Positions 15,868-23,465 of a stretch of DNA of 54,701 bases are shown here, one piece after another. The notes under the pieces were generated by a model. It had not been told where the DNA came from and made no database searches. It saw only the letters and a list, made by a program, of their open reading frames with translations. The first letter of the stretch is position 1; each line of letters begins with the position of its first letter. The translations under genes and the position numbers were made by a program. The stretch comes from Bacteroidia bacterium (GTDB lineage: Bacteria; Bacteroidota; Bacteroidia; J057): contig JALEFZ010000003.1 of assembly GCA_022760475.1 (NCBI GenBank), positions 1 through 54,701 on the forward strand, read 5' to 3'.

Positions 15868-18297
15868 ATGTTTAGCTTAAAGGTGAGCCCCATGTTACCA
15901 GCGTACGAATTCCCGGAATACTCTGCAGATTTACCCGAAGACGAGAACACGGTTGTAGAACCGGATTCCGAGGAAGAAACATCAACTCCTGTGCCTCCCA
16001 AAAATGAAGACTCTCAAGAAGATGTAACTCCTGCAAATGAGGAGGAGACTTCTAATGAAGAGTCAACCCCTGCTGCTGAGGAAGAAGCACCTCAAACAGA
16101 GGAAGAAGTTCAGGCCGAGGAAACTGAAGTAGAGGAAACTGAAGTAGAGGAAACTGAAGCAAAAGACGTAACTCCTACAGAAGATTCTGGTACCGAAGAA
16201 AAGGCTCCTGAAGCAGAAAGTGCTTCTTCAAATGATGAAGAGGTGGTAGCTGCGGCCGAAGAAGGAAAGGAAGAGGCTCCGCAAAAAGAGGAAGAAGCGC
16301 CTGTAAGTCATGTAGAGACTGTTCCAGAGGGCATAGAAGAAGACCTTTGGAATAAGATGAAGGAAATCCTGGCAGGTGAGAAATCCAACCAGCAAATCCT
16401 GACGGAGGCAAAACTTGAAGACCTAAACAAGTTATTGGATCACTTCACAGCTGATTCACGCATCCTTAGACACATTCCCCGTGTAGGGCTTGTCAAAAGA
16501 ACTTTTGACGCCCTGAAATATAAGGAGGAACTAAGTGATGACCAAGCCAATACATTCCAGGAAAAATTGGCTGCCTTCAACAAGAACAGAGTTGAAGCCC
16601 AAAAGGTAGTTGAAGATCAGAAAAAAGAAAATGCTCGACTAAAGTCTGATCTCCTTGAAACCCTTAAAGAAATTGTAGCAAAAGAAGATCCCATGCTGAT
16701 CAAAGAGGTAAGGGAGATTCAGGATAAATGGAGGGAAATTGGTCAGGTACCTCGTGACCAAATGGATGCCCTCTACAAAACATACAGGTCCAACCTGGAT
16801 GACTTTTATAAGCGTAGAGAGCTTCACTTTGAGATGCTTGACTACGACCGTAAGAAAAACCTTCGGGATAAGGAGAGTCTAATCCAAGAGGCCAAAACTC
16901 TCATTCCACCAGAGGATCAACGTGAGGATTCTAACCTTTGGAAAGAAAAGATGGATATCCTGACTGATATCCAACAGAAATGGAAGAGCATCGGTCATGT
17001 CCCTCGAGAGGAAATGGAGCGAATCAATAATGACTACCGCAGCACCATAGACCAATTCTTCGAAGTTAGATCCATCTTCCTAGGCAAACTGGATGAAGAG
17101 CGTGGAGAAAATGCTGAGAGAAAAGAGGCGCTTCTTATTGAAATGGCAAAATTCGCTGAATTCCAGGCTGAAAGGCCAAAAAGCTGGAATGAAGCAACCC
17201 GTGAGTTGAAAGAGTACCAAGACAAGTGGAAAGAAATCGGTCAGGCAGCTTATGCCATTAACAATGACCTTTGGAACCGCTACAGAGCCATCTGTGATGC
17301 CTTTTTCTCAAATAAATCTGAGTTCTTTAAGAAGTTCGATGAGTTCAGAGCAGAAAACCTGGAGAAGAAGCGTAAGCTATGCGAAAGAGCTGAAGAATTG
17401 GCTCAATCCAATGAATGGGAAAAATCAGCTAAAGAGCTGAAACAACTTCAAAAAGACTGGAAAGCCATCGGGCCTGTGCCTGAAAGGCATTCAAATAAAC
17501 TATGGAACCGCTTCCGTGCTGCCTGTGATGCGTTCTTCGAAGGGAGAAGGTCTCATTACCAGAAAATGCACGAGGGAGAATACGCCAACCTCGATGCCAA
17601 GAAGGTACTAATCGAAGAGGTTAAGAAGCTAACTGAAGGGGATACTCCAAACATTGATGAAGCCATTGAACGTGTCAAAGGCATTCAGGCTGAGTGGAAG
17701 TCCATCGGCAAGGTTCCTTATAAAGAGAAAGATAAAATTTGGGAAGTATTCCGCAAGCAGGTAGACGAGTTTTTCAATGGCCTTTCTGCCAAGAGAAGCA
17801 AGATGCGGGACATGGCCATGAATGTGAAGCTAGATGACATCACTGATGACAAGCAACGCAATAGCGCCATCAAGGAGAGAATCAAAAAGATCAGAAGAAG
17901 AATCTCTCAAGCTCAGTCAAATGTCGACCAGTATAGCACCAACATCCAGTTTATCTCAAAAGGTAAAAGTGGAGATGCCCTGAGAAACCAGATTCAGGGT
18001 CAGATTGACAAGGAGAAGGAGCAAATCAAGGAATGGAAAGACAAGATCAAAGAGCTAAACGAATTGGCCAAGAATCCTCCTAAGAAAGAAGTTGCTCCAC
18101 AGGAAACTGAGACTGAAGCCACTCCAAAAGAAGTGGAAGCCTCAGCAGAATCTACAGAAGAAGTAGTGGAAGCTGCGGCTAGCGAAGAAGCAGGAAGTGA
18201 AGAGGAAGCTCCAAAAGAAGAAGCCCCTGCCACTGAAGGCGAGGATGAAAGCAAAGAATCAGAAGAAAGCACAGAAGAGACAGAGACCAAGGATTAA
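15868..18297 (+). CDS. DUF349 repeat protein with acidic tails
   Basis: An 809-residue cytoplasmic, highly charged, mostly helical protein. About 150 N-terminal and 80 C-terminal residues are Glu/Ala/Thr-rich low-complexity sequence. Between them lie five DUF349 repeats, each marked by a 'W+.IG.vp' core (DKWREIGQVPRDQ, QKWKSIGHVPREE, DKWKEIGQAAYAI, KDWKAIGPVPERH, AEWKSIGKVPYKE) and an 'LW..(F/Y)R...D.FF' helix. Function of DUF349 is not established. The acidic leader contains three tandem 15-bp repeats at 16117. The start could be the internal Met at residue 9. Confidence 0.92.
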   Translation: MFSLKVSPMLPAYEFPEYSADLPEDENTVVEPDSEEETSTPVPPKNEDSQEDVTPANEEETSNEESTPAAEEEAPQTEEEVQAEETEVEETEVEETEAKDVTPTEDSGTEEKAPEAESASSNDEEVVAAAEEGKEEAPQKEEEAPVSHVETVPEGIEEDLWNKMKEILAGEKSNQQILTEAKLEDLNKLLDHFTADSRILRHIPRVGLVKRTFDALKYKEELSDDQANTFQEKLAAFNKNRVEAQKVVEDQKKENARLKSDLLETLKEIVAKEDPMLIKEVREIQDKWREIGQVPRDQMDALYKTYRSNLDDFYKRRELHFEMLDYDRKKNLRDKESLIQEAKTLIPPEDQREDSNLWKEKMDILTDIQQKWKSIGHVPREEMERINNDYRSTIDQFFEVRSIFLGKLDEERGENAERKEALLIEMAKFAEFQAERPKSWNEATRELKEYQDKWKEIGQAAYAINNDLWNRYRAICDAFFSNKSEFFKKFDEFRAENLEKKRKLCERAEELAQSNEWEKSAKELKQLQKDWKAIGPVPERHSNKLWNRFRAACDAFFEGRRSHYQKMHEGEYANLDAKKVLIEEVKKLTEGDTPNIDEAIERVKGIQAEWKSIGKVPYKEKDKIWEVFRKQVDEFFNGLSAKRSKMRDMAMNVKLDDITDDKQRNSAIKERIKKIRRRISQAQSNVDQYSTNIQFISKGKSGDALRNQIQGQIDKEKEQIKEWKDKIKELNELAKNPPKKEVAPQETETEATPKEVEASAESTEEVVEAAASEEAGSEEEAPKEEAPATEGEDESKESEESTEETETKD
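16117..16161 (+). repeat. 15-bp tandem repeat x3 inside the DUF349 gene
   Basis: The unit GAGGAAACTGAAGTA occurs three times in a row, the last with one change (GCA). It keeps the reading frame and encodes the repeated residues EETEV. Length polymorphism between strains would be expected. Confidence 0.9.
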
Positions 18298-18320
18298 GTT
18301 CTACGCTCTTTAAGAATATG

Positions 18321-18355
18321 AAAATAGCTATCCAATTGGATAGCTATTTTTTTTG
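18321..18355 (+). terminator. intrinsic terminator after the DUF349 gene
   Basis: A perfect 30-bp palindrome centred between 18335 and 18336 (arm AAAATAGCTATCCAA) followed by further T residues, 23 bp after the stop. It may also serve the convergent gene, although the T tract on the minus strand is only four bases. Confidence 0.85.
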
Positions 18356-18412
18356 TTGGTTCATAAAAAATGGCCACTTAATAAAGCAGCCTTTCAGTAT
18401 TATTTCTTATTC

Positions 18413-18880
18413 CTACTCATCCCCATCCCGCCTTTTCTTCAAATAGGCAATCAATTTCTTTTCCCATTCTCTCTCAGCCCTGTAAAATAAGACCACCTTT
18501 CGAATTGGTAAAATCTCCTTCAGCTTGGTATGATACTCTGATTCCAACTGGACTTCCTGTAATTTGTAATTGATAAATGAATCAAGGATTTTCTCAATGG
18601 CTTTTTCATCATCCTCTGAAATGGCCTGCTGCATTTGTCTTTGCTTCATTTTCATTTGCTTACGGACTTGCTTCATCTTCTCCTCTCGCTCATTGAACCA
18701 TGGCCAGAATACCTGCGCCTCAGAAGTCTTCAGCTTCATCCAGTTCGAATAGTGAGCGATCCGCATGGTCTCCAGGCGTTCGCTATTCATGTTGTCCATG
18801 AATGGCCTCTTCCGTTGACCAAAGGCCAGGCTGCTCCCAAGCGACAGCATCAAAAATAAAATCCAAATATGTTTCATCAT
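18413..18880 (-). CDS. periplasmic sensor-like protein of an ECF sigma operon
   Basis: A 155-residue secreted, basic, helix-rich protein. Signal peptide at 1-22 (ending LAFGQ), then a helical region with EREEKMKQVRKQMKMKQRQMQQAI and LILDSFINYKLQEVQLE-like segments, ending in a positively charged tail. Charge and architecture resemble Spy/CpxP-like periplasmic sensors and the Bacteroidota proteins annotated as 'sensor of ECF-type sigma factor'. It is the third gene behind the ECF sigma factor and the presumed anti-sigma factor, with a 67-bp gap. A role in sensing envelope stress is inferred from context. Confidence 0.7.
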   Translation of the reverse strand: MMKHIWILFLMLSLGSSLAFGQRKRPFMDNMNSERLETMRIAHYSNWMKLKTSEAQVFWPWFNEREEKMKQVRKQMKMKQRQMQQAISEDDEKAIEKILDSFINYKLQEVQLESEYHTKLKEILPIRKVVLFYRAEREWEKKLIAYLKKRRDGDE

Positions 18881-18947
18881 TCCTTTCTCAATAATGTTTG
18901 GTCAGTGCCTTCTTAATTCGGTTTAGTTTGGGGTAAAAAATTTAAAA

Positions 18948-19553
18948 TTACATATCAAAAATCAGGTCTTCCAAATCGCCTAATTCAAGTTCATCGATAA
19001 ACTCATCTTCCTCAAGTTTTTGGATAAGATCATCGTTGATGTCATTCTCCATTTGGTCTAGCAATTGCTCATCCTCGCTCAATACCGCCATTAAATCATA
19101 TTCATCAACCCCAGCATCACTCAAAACCTCATGCAGTTCCTCCTGACTAATGTTGTCAAGACTAGCCAATTCTTTTTCTACTGGAGTACTTGGACGTAGC
19201 CCTAACCAAACCAACAATAAAATAGCGATTCCTGCTGCTATGGCAGAGAACAAACGAGTCCTTTGCCGCCCAAATAATGGTCGTACCTTTCCTGCCACGG
19301 GTAATTTGGCCATGACCCTACCAGGCAATTCGGCAAAATAATTTGCCGGCACCTCCCATATATTCCTTTTCCCAATTTTCTGGAGAAGAGGGGCTTCCAT
19401 CAAGACTTCTTCGTCATCCAGCTTGTCCTGGATATCTGAAGACAATTGGTCAAAATAGCCCTCAGGAACTTTGAAGACCTCTTTCCTTTTGAGTGACCTC
19501 AATAAGGGAGCACCTTCAAGCTCTTCAAATAAATCATCATTATGGCTCATCAT
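18948..19553 (-). CDS. presumed membrane anti-sigma factor with duplicated N-terminal motif
   Basis: A 201-residue protein with one membrane helix at about 103-123 (FSAIAAGIAILLLVWLGL). The cytoplasmic N-terminus holds two copies of one motif, APLLRSLKRKEVFKVPEGYF and APLLQKIGKRNIWEVPANYF, each followed by a '..L...(V/I)..KL' helix. The outer C-terminus of about 75 residues is strongly acidic (Asp/Glu/Leu). It has no zinc-binding anti-sigma signature (HxxxCxxC). The position directly behind the sigma gene, with a single membrane span, suggests it is the cognate anti-sigma factor. Confidence 0.65.
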   Translation of the reverse strand: MMSHNDDLFEELEGAPLLRSLKRKEVFKVPEGYFDQLSSDIQDKLDDEEVLMEAPLLQKIGKRNIWEVPANYFAELPGRVMAKLPVAGKVRPLFGRQRTRLFSAIAAGIAILLLVWLGLRPSTPVEKELASLDNISQEELHEVLSDAGVDEYDLMAVLSEDEQLLDQMENDINDDLIQKLEEDEFIDELELGDLEDLIFDM

Positions 19554-19623
19554 TCCTAATTCTCAAGTATCTGTAAAATTTGACCAAAAAAACACAAAGA
19601 GGTTTAACCCAACTTATCAAAAA

Positions 19624-20178
19624 TCAATCATTTGTTTCCTCTAGGTACTTTTCGATCTTTTTGACAGCATGATGAAAACTTGCCTTCAATGCCCCTACAC
19701 TTACTTCCAGGGCCTCAGAGATCTCATCATATTTCATTTCATCAAAGTAACGCATATTGAATACCAGACGCTGTCGATCCGGCAAGGTACCAATAGCAGC
19801 CTGTAGTTTGCGCTCAATCTCATCCCCACTTACATAACTTCCACCATGAAGGCTATGCCTCATGTCATTTTCAATGTTTTCAACAGCTGTTTGACTCATC
19901 TTTTTCCGTTTATTCAGAAAAGTGAGTGATTCATTGGTAGCAATTCTATAAAGCCAGGTCTTCAGTGCAGAATCTCCCCTGAATCTTTCTATGTTCTTCC
20001 AAGCTTTCAATAAGGTATTCTGAAGGACGTCATCAGCGTCTTCGTGAGAGATAACCATTCTCCGAATGTGGTAATAGAGCATTTGCTGATAGTTCCGGAT
20101 AAGACTATCAAAGGCACGCTTGCGTGTCGCCTCCTGCTTAAGCTGGAGCAGAAGTTCCTGTTCTTGAATCACTGCCAT
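19624..20178 (-). CDS. ECF RNA polymerase sigma factor
   Basis: A 184-residue sigma-70 family protein with region 2 (IRNYQQMLYYHIRRMVISHEDADDVLQNT..KAWKNIERFRGDSALKTWLYRIATN) and region 4 (GTLPDRQRLVFNMRYFDEMKYDEISEALEVSVGALKASFHHAVKKIEKYL). Length and the lack of region 3 are typical of ECF factors. It heads a three-gene operon with a membrane protein (70-bp gap) and a periplasmic protein, the classic sigma / anti-sigma / sensor layout. Autoregulation is likely but no matching promoter pair was recognised. Confidence 0.95.
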   Translation of the reverse strand: MAVIQEQELLLQLKQEATRKRAFDSLIRNYQQMLYYHIRRMVISHEDADDVLQNTLLKAWKNIERFRGDSALKTWLYRIATNESLTFLNKRKKMSQTAVENIENDMRHSLHGGSYVSGDEIERKLQAAIGTLPDRQRLVFNMRYFDEMKYDEISEALEVSVGALKASFHHAVKKIEKYLEETND

Positions 20179-20210
20179 TTGATCCTTAGACTGTATCTAT
20201 CACGAATGGT

Positions 20211-20534
20211 TTAACCCTTTGAGTCTTTATTTGTCTGCCCCATACTTCTCATGATCTCTTCGATGGCATTGAGGTGGTCTTCGAATGCCTTTTTCCCCTC
20301 TTCTGTAACCTGATAGGTAGTATGCGGTTTTCTATCCTTAAATTCTTTCTTCTCCTGTATATAATTGAGCTTGCGAAGGTTTTTTAGATGAGTAGCCAAG
20401 TTACCATCTGATTGTTCAAGCGTTTTTTTGAGGAATGAATAGGCTACCCATTCCTCTACCAAGAGTATAGACATGATACCCAAACGAACCCTGTTTTCGA
20501 AGGCTTTATTTAGTTTGTTTAATGTTTCTTTCAC
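20211..20534 (-). CDS. winged-helix transcriptional regulator
   Basis: A 107-residue winged HTH protein: LNKAFENRVRLGIMSILLVEEWVAYSFLKKTLEQSDGNLATHLKNLRKLNYIQEKKEFKDRKPHTTYQVTEEGKKAFEDHL carries a recognition helix (DGNLATHLKNLRKL) and a wing (DRKPHTTYQVT). It belongs to the MarR/PadR/ArsR-like group ('HTH_34'-type), often involved in stress or membrane-related control. Its start overlaps the stop of the upstream membrane-protein gene by 4 bp, so the two are translationally coupled and probably act together. Confidence 0.88.
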   Translation of the reverse strand: MKETLNKLNKAFENRVRLGIMSILLVEEWVAYSFLKKTLEQSDGNLATHLKNLRKLNYIQEKKEFKDRKPHTTYQVTEEGKKAFEDHLNAIEEIMRSMGQTNKDSKG

Positions 20535-21166
20535 CCCTTCCTTTCATACTTTAGGTACATCACTATGCCATAAATAATGTGAAAAAGCCCAAAACCAACT
20601 GCCCACATGATGATGCCATAATCTAGTAGCCATGTAGCCACGAGCCCAAGGACGACAAGGGTATACCCTAAATATCTGATTTCTCGAAAGGTAAATTTCC
20701 CTGCATTAAGTAAAGCAAGCCCATAAAAAATGAGCGTTGCACCGCTCACCAACCTACCATAACCATGGTAAGCAACAATCACACAAAACAGACCTCCACC
20801 CATCAATGGCAACAAGAGGTTAATCGCGACCCTTCGGGATATGGGCGACCAAATGGCCTTCCCCAATTTCCTGGCTCGCCTTACCGTAAAAAAAGTTGCA
20901 AAAGCTCCCGCAACAATAAAAATACATACTGCAATCAGGATGAGTATCCACAATTGGTTGTAATCCACCAATACGATCCGCTTGGCCTTCATGGTTCCAT
21001 ATACCCCTACACTTTCGAGATAGATATAGGTAATCCAGGCTCCAAGCAAGGCAACTATACCGGCACTTACCCCCGATAAACCACTCAAGGAGATAAATCT
21101 GGAAGTCTGTTCCATCATGCTTCGGATCTCACTGAGATCCTCCATTTGACGCTTGAATTGATCCAT
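20531..21166 (-). CDS. multi-pass membrane protein coupled to a winged-helix regulator
   Basis: A 211-residue membrane protein. The N-terminus MDQFKRQMEDLSEIRSMMEQ is amphipathic and is followed by about six hydrophobic helices (first FISLSGLSGVSAGIVALLGA, last residues ending YLKYERKG). No known domain is recognised. It overlaps the wHTH gene by 4 bp (ATGA). This pairing recurs in Bacteroidota, so the membrane protein may control, or be controlled by, the regulator. The Met at 21166 is chosen over an earlier start at 21196 because the conserved amphipathic segment begins there. Confidence 0.7.
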   Translation of the reverse strand: MDQFKRQMEDLSEIRSMMEQTSRFISLSGLSGVSAGIVALLGAWITYIYLESVGVYGTMKAKRIVLVDYNQLWILILIAVCIFIVAGAFATFFTVRRARKLGKAIWSPISRRVAINLLLPLMGGGLFCVIVAYHGYGRLVSGATLIFYGLALLNAGKFTFREIRYLGYTLVVLGLVATWLLDYGIIMWAVGFGLFHIIYGIVMYLKYERKG

Positions 21167-21240
21167 AAAAAGCACTTTGTTAATCAAAGTTAGCAAATGG
21201 ATCGGAATCTTAAAACAAGAGGTGAATAAAGGAAAGAAAA

Positions 21241-21891
21241 TTAGTCAAACATACGGCTTAGGTTATCCTGGGCAATCCATAAAGTTTCCTTGTCATAATC
21301 CAGCAAACCTTCTTTTCGGAGTTGGTTAAGGACGCGATTTACTGTCTGGCGAGAGGTGGAAGTAAATTGAGCAATATCTGTATGAGACAAGTAAGAAGGA
21401 ACCCTGAGCATATTATTCTCTACCTGCCCAAACTCCAGAAAATAATCCTGTAAAAAACTAAGGACCCTATCTTTGGAAGGTTGAAAAAGGATTGCTTGGA
21501 GCCTTTTTTCAAGGAGAGCCAGACGTGTACGCATCAATTCCATCAACCACACCTGGAAGTCAGGATTATAGGACAGCAATTTTGAGAGGGTTATGGCATC
21601 TATCTCGCAGATCTGGCAATCAGTTATGGCAATGGCAAAGTCATCCGGGTTTCCATTTCCCAAAACAGCCATCTCTCCTAGCATGGTCTGGCCCTGGATC
21701 AAAAATCTCAGATCCTCAATTCCTTCAGAAGTATAACACCCTACTTTTACGATTCCAGATTTTAACCAATAGACTTTATTATCTGAACTGCCAAATAGGT
21801 TCCAGTTTCTTCCTGCGTGATAAGTTCGTGTTGGAAGTTGACTTATTTCATCACTCAGTACTTCTGCGGGTATATTTTGATTTAAACTCAC
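21241..21891 (-). CDS. Crp/Fnr-family transcriptional regulator
   Basis: A 216-residue regulator: cyclic-nucleotide-binding beta-barrel (about 20-125, including KVYWLKSGIVKVGCY and QTMLGEMAVLG), a long dimerisation helix, and a C-terminal Crp-type HTH (SHTDIAQFTSTSRQTVNRVLNQLRKEGLL). The barrel lacks an obvious canonical phosphate-binding ExxxxxR(S/T) motif: GEMAVLGNGNPDD replaces GELAL...PRSA, so a cyclic nucleotide may not be its ligand. No Fe-S cysteine cluster is visible. Start codon is GTG; a minus-strand terminator lies upstream at about 22000, so it is an independent unit. Confidence 0.93.
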   Translation of the reverse strand: MSLNQNIPAEVLSDEISQLPTRTYHAGRNWNLFGSSDNKVYWLKSGIVKVGCYTSEGIEDLRFLIQGQTMLGEMAVLGNGNPDDFAIAITDCQICEIDAITLSKLLSYNPDFQVWLMELMRTRLALLEKRLQAILFQPSKDRVLSFLQDYFLEFGQVENNMLRVPSYLSHTDIAQFTSTSRQTVNRVLNQLRKEGLLDYDKETLWIAQDNLSRMFD

Positions 21892-21988
21892 GGTTCTATC
21901 TTGGGAATATGTTAATTTTTTCTAAATGTCTACATTATTCCAAACTGCCTTTGTCAGTTAAGCGATAAAAATTAGCTTTTCACTATTT

Positions 21989-22017
21989 CAAAAAAAAATC
22001 CCGCAGCAAAGCTGCGG
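21989..22017 (-). terminator. strong minus-strand terminator in a gene-free region
   Basis: CCCGCAGC, a 3-base loop and GCTGCGGG form a perfect 8-bp GC-rich stem; on the minus strand it is followed by A and then a run of nine T. On the plus strand no T tract follows, so it works leftward only. Confidence 0.85.
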
Positions 22018-22150
22018 GAAATGGCATGAAACTAACTACTACTACTATGAATACTCTTAAGCCTTTAATTGGCGTTAAAATCATTTACTGTACATGATTA
22101 TATACGAACAGGCGTAAAAAGGTTGCCGCTTACAATTATTTTTTCAAAAA
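22018..22150 (-). ncRNA. candidate small RNA upstream of the crp-type gene
   Basis: The minus strand of this interval is followed by a strong terminator (21990-22017) but contains no open frame longer than 14 codons, and the plus-strand neighbour queD starts away from it. A terminator with nothing coding ahead of it points to a non-coding RNA, of uncertain 5' end (somewhere between 22130 and 22330). It would contain the GC-rich patch near 22110 and an AGT repeat near the 3' end. No known RNA family was recognised. The alternative is a 23-codon plus-strand frame at 22026-22097. Confidence 0.35.
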
Positions 22151-22344
22151 AAAAAGTATTTCTATAAAAATGTGCTTGTTTGTCAGTGATTTAAATCTTC
22201 AATCCTGTGTTGAAGGTAATTCAGCACAATAACTAACTGGCATAAAACGTAGGAGAGGAAATATTAGCTTTTTCCTATGACATAGTGAAAATCTTCATTT
22301 GCTTATCCAAAAAATTCAGGTTTGTTTTGCATGAGACGCGAGGT

Positions 22345-22731
22345 ATGGCAGTATTAATTACAAAAAAATTCAAGTTTGAAGCAGCCCACTACCTACCTAC
22401 TATGCCTGAGGGCCATAAATGTAGGAGGCTCCACGGACATAGCTTCAAAATAGAAGTAAACTTGCTGGGAGATATTGATCCAGTCACTGGCCTTTTGATG
22501 GATTTTGGTGATATCAAGAAGGTGGTAAAGCCCTTTATAGATAAACTGGACCATTGGTGTATCAACGAGATTGGAGAGCAAGATGGAGACGAACTCCTGA
22601 AAAACCCTTCTTCAGAAAACTTGGCCAAATGGTTCTTTCAAACATTAAATCCACTTCTACCTGGACTTTATAGTGTTGTAGTTCATGAAACCTGTACATC
22701 ACGCTGTGAATACCGAGAAAGTTTTTCCTGA
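22345..22731 (+). CDS. queD: 6-carboxy-5,6,7,8-tetrahydropterin synthase (QueD-type)
   Basis: A 128-residue enzyme of the PTPS/QueD fold, acting in queuosine precursor synthesis on 7,8-dihydroneopterin triphosphate. Zinc ligands are His15 (FKFEAAH), His30 and His32 (LHGHSF); the catalytic Cys26 lies in PEGHKCRRLHGH, matching QueD spacing; VVHETCTSRCEY near the end holds a conserved HET motif. The start is the Met of MAVLITKKF, since 20 upstream residues (from 22285) do not fit the fold. Other que genes are not in the window. It ends 3 bp before cmk. Confidence 0.93.
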   Translation: MAVLITKKFKFEAAHYLPTMPEGHKCRRLHGHSFKIEVNLLGDIDPVTGLLMDFGDIKKVVKPFIDKLDHWCINEIGEQDGDELLKNPSSENLAKWFFQTLNPLLPGLYSVVVHETCTSRCEYRESFS

Positions 22732-22734
22732 TTA

Positions 22735-23424
22735 ATGAATACAATTAAAATTGCCATAGACGGCTACGCAGGCACGGGGAAGAGTACGACCGCAAGGATG
22801 GTCGCAAAGAAACTGGACTACACCTATATTGATACCGGTGCCATGTACCGGGCAGTAACACTCTATTTCCTGGATCACAACATCCCATTTGAAGAACTTA
22901 ACGAGCAATTGATTGGAGCACTTGCGGACATCAGATTGAATTTTAAGCCTAATGAAAATGGGGATCTGTGTATGTTTTTGAATGGAAAAAACGTTGCAAA
23001 TGAGATCAGACATCCAAGAATTTCAGCACACGTCAGCCCAGTAGCAGTCCACGGGCCAGTAAGAGAAAAGTTGGTCAATGAGCAAAGGATCATGGGTAAA
23101 GAAGGTGGAATTGTCATGGATGGCAGAGACATAGGAACTGTGGTTTTTCCGGATGCCGAACTCAAAATCTTCATGACTGCCAGCATGGACGTAAGAGCAG
23201 CCCGCAGACAGGCCGAGCTGGAAGCCAAGGGCAATATCATGAGTCTTGAAGCCATCAGGGACAACCTCGCCGAAAGGGATCATATCGATGCCAATAGGGC
23301 CATCGCTCCCCTCAAAAAAGCAGCAGATGCAGTTGTCATTGATACAAGTGAGATGACATTTGAGGACCAGGTTTCGCTGGTTTGCAAAATGGTTGAAAAT
23401 AAATTGAAACAGTTGAGCAGCTGA
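22735..23424 (+). CDS. cmk: cytidylate kinase
   Basis: Phosphorylates CMP and dCMP using ATP. The 229 residues include the P-loop GYAGTGKSTTARM (about 10-22), TGAMYRAVTLYF, the NMP-binding HVSPVA and MDGRDIGTVVFPDAELK, and the lid ERDHIDANRAIAPLKKA with conserved Arg and Asp. Full length for the family. It follows queD by 3 bp and precedes ispH by 41 bp in the same direction, so queD-cmk-ispH is probably one transcript. Confidence 0.97.
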   Translation: MNTIKIAIDGYAGTGKSTTARMVAKKLDYTYIDTGAMYRAVTLYFLDHNIPFEELNEQLIGALADIRLNFKPNENGDLCMFLNGKNVANEIRHPRISAHVSPVAVHGPVREKLVNEQRIMGKEGGIVMDGRDIGTVVFPDAELKIFMTASMDVRAARRQAELEAKGNIMSLEAIRDNLAERDHIDANRAIAPLKKAADAVVIDTSEMTFEDQVSLVCKMVENKLKQLSS

Positions 23425-23465
23425 TTCACGTAAAATATACCAGATACCCAATATAAAAATCGAAC

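Larger units (their letters stand above)
21892..22344. other. 453-bp gene-free stretch upstream of queD
   Basis: No protein-coding frame of convincing length exists here on either strand. It holds a perfect GC-rich hairpin at 21999-22017, several A/T runs, a (ACT)4 tract at 22035-22046, and a GC-rich patch near 22110-22130. The hairpin is a minus-strand terminator, so something is probably transcribed leftward through this region; see the next entry. The part nearest to queD (22250-22344) shows no exact TAnnTTTG box. Confidence 0.6.

Noticed and set aside
16020..16320. CRISPR-like periodicity in the acidic leader
   Set aside because: Repeats are in-frame coding triplets for Glu/Thr/Val with no spacers.
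21492..21968. 158-codon plus-strand frame
   Set aside because: Antisense to the Crp/Fnr gene; no recognisable domain.
22026..22097. 23-codon plus-strand frame with a fourfold ACT repeat, starting MKLTTTTMNTLKP
   Set aside because: No terminator or promoter serves it, the adjacent terminator works on the other strand, and the composition is unlike a protein. Kept only as a rival to the small-RNA idea.
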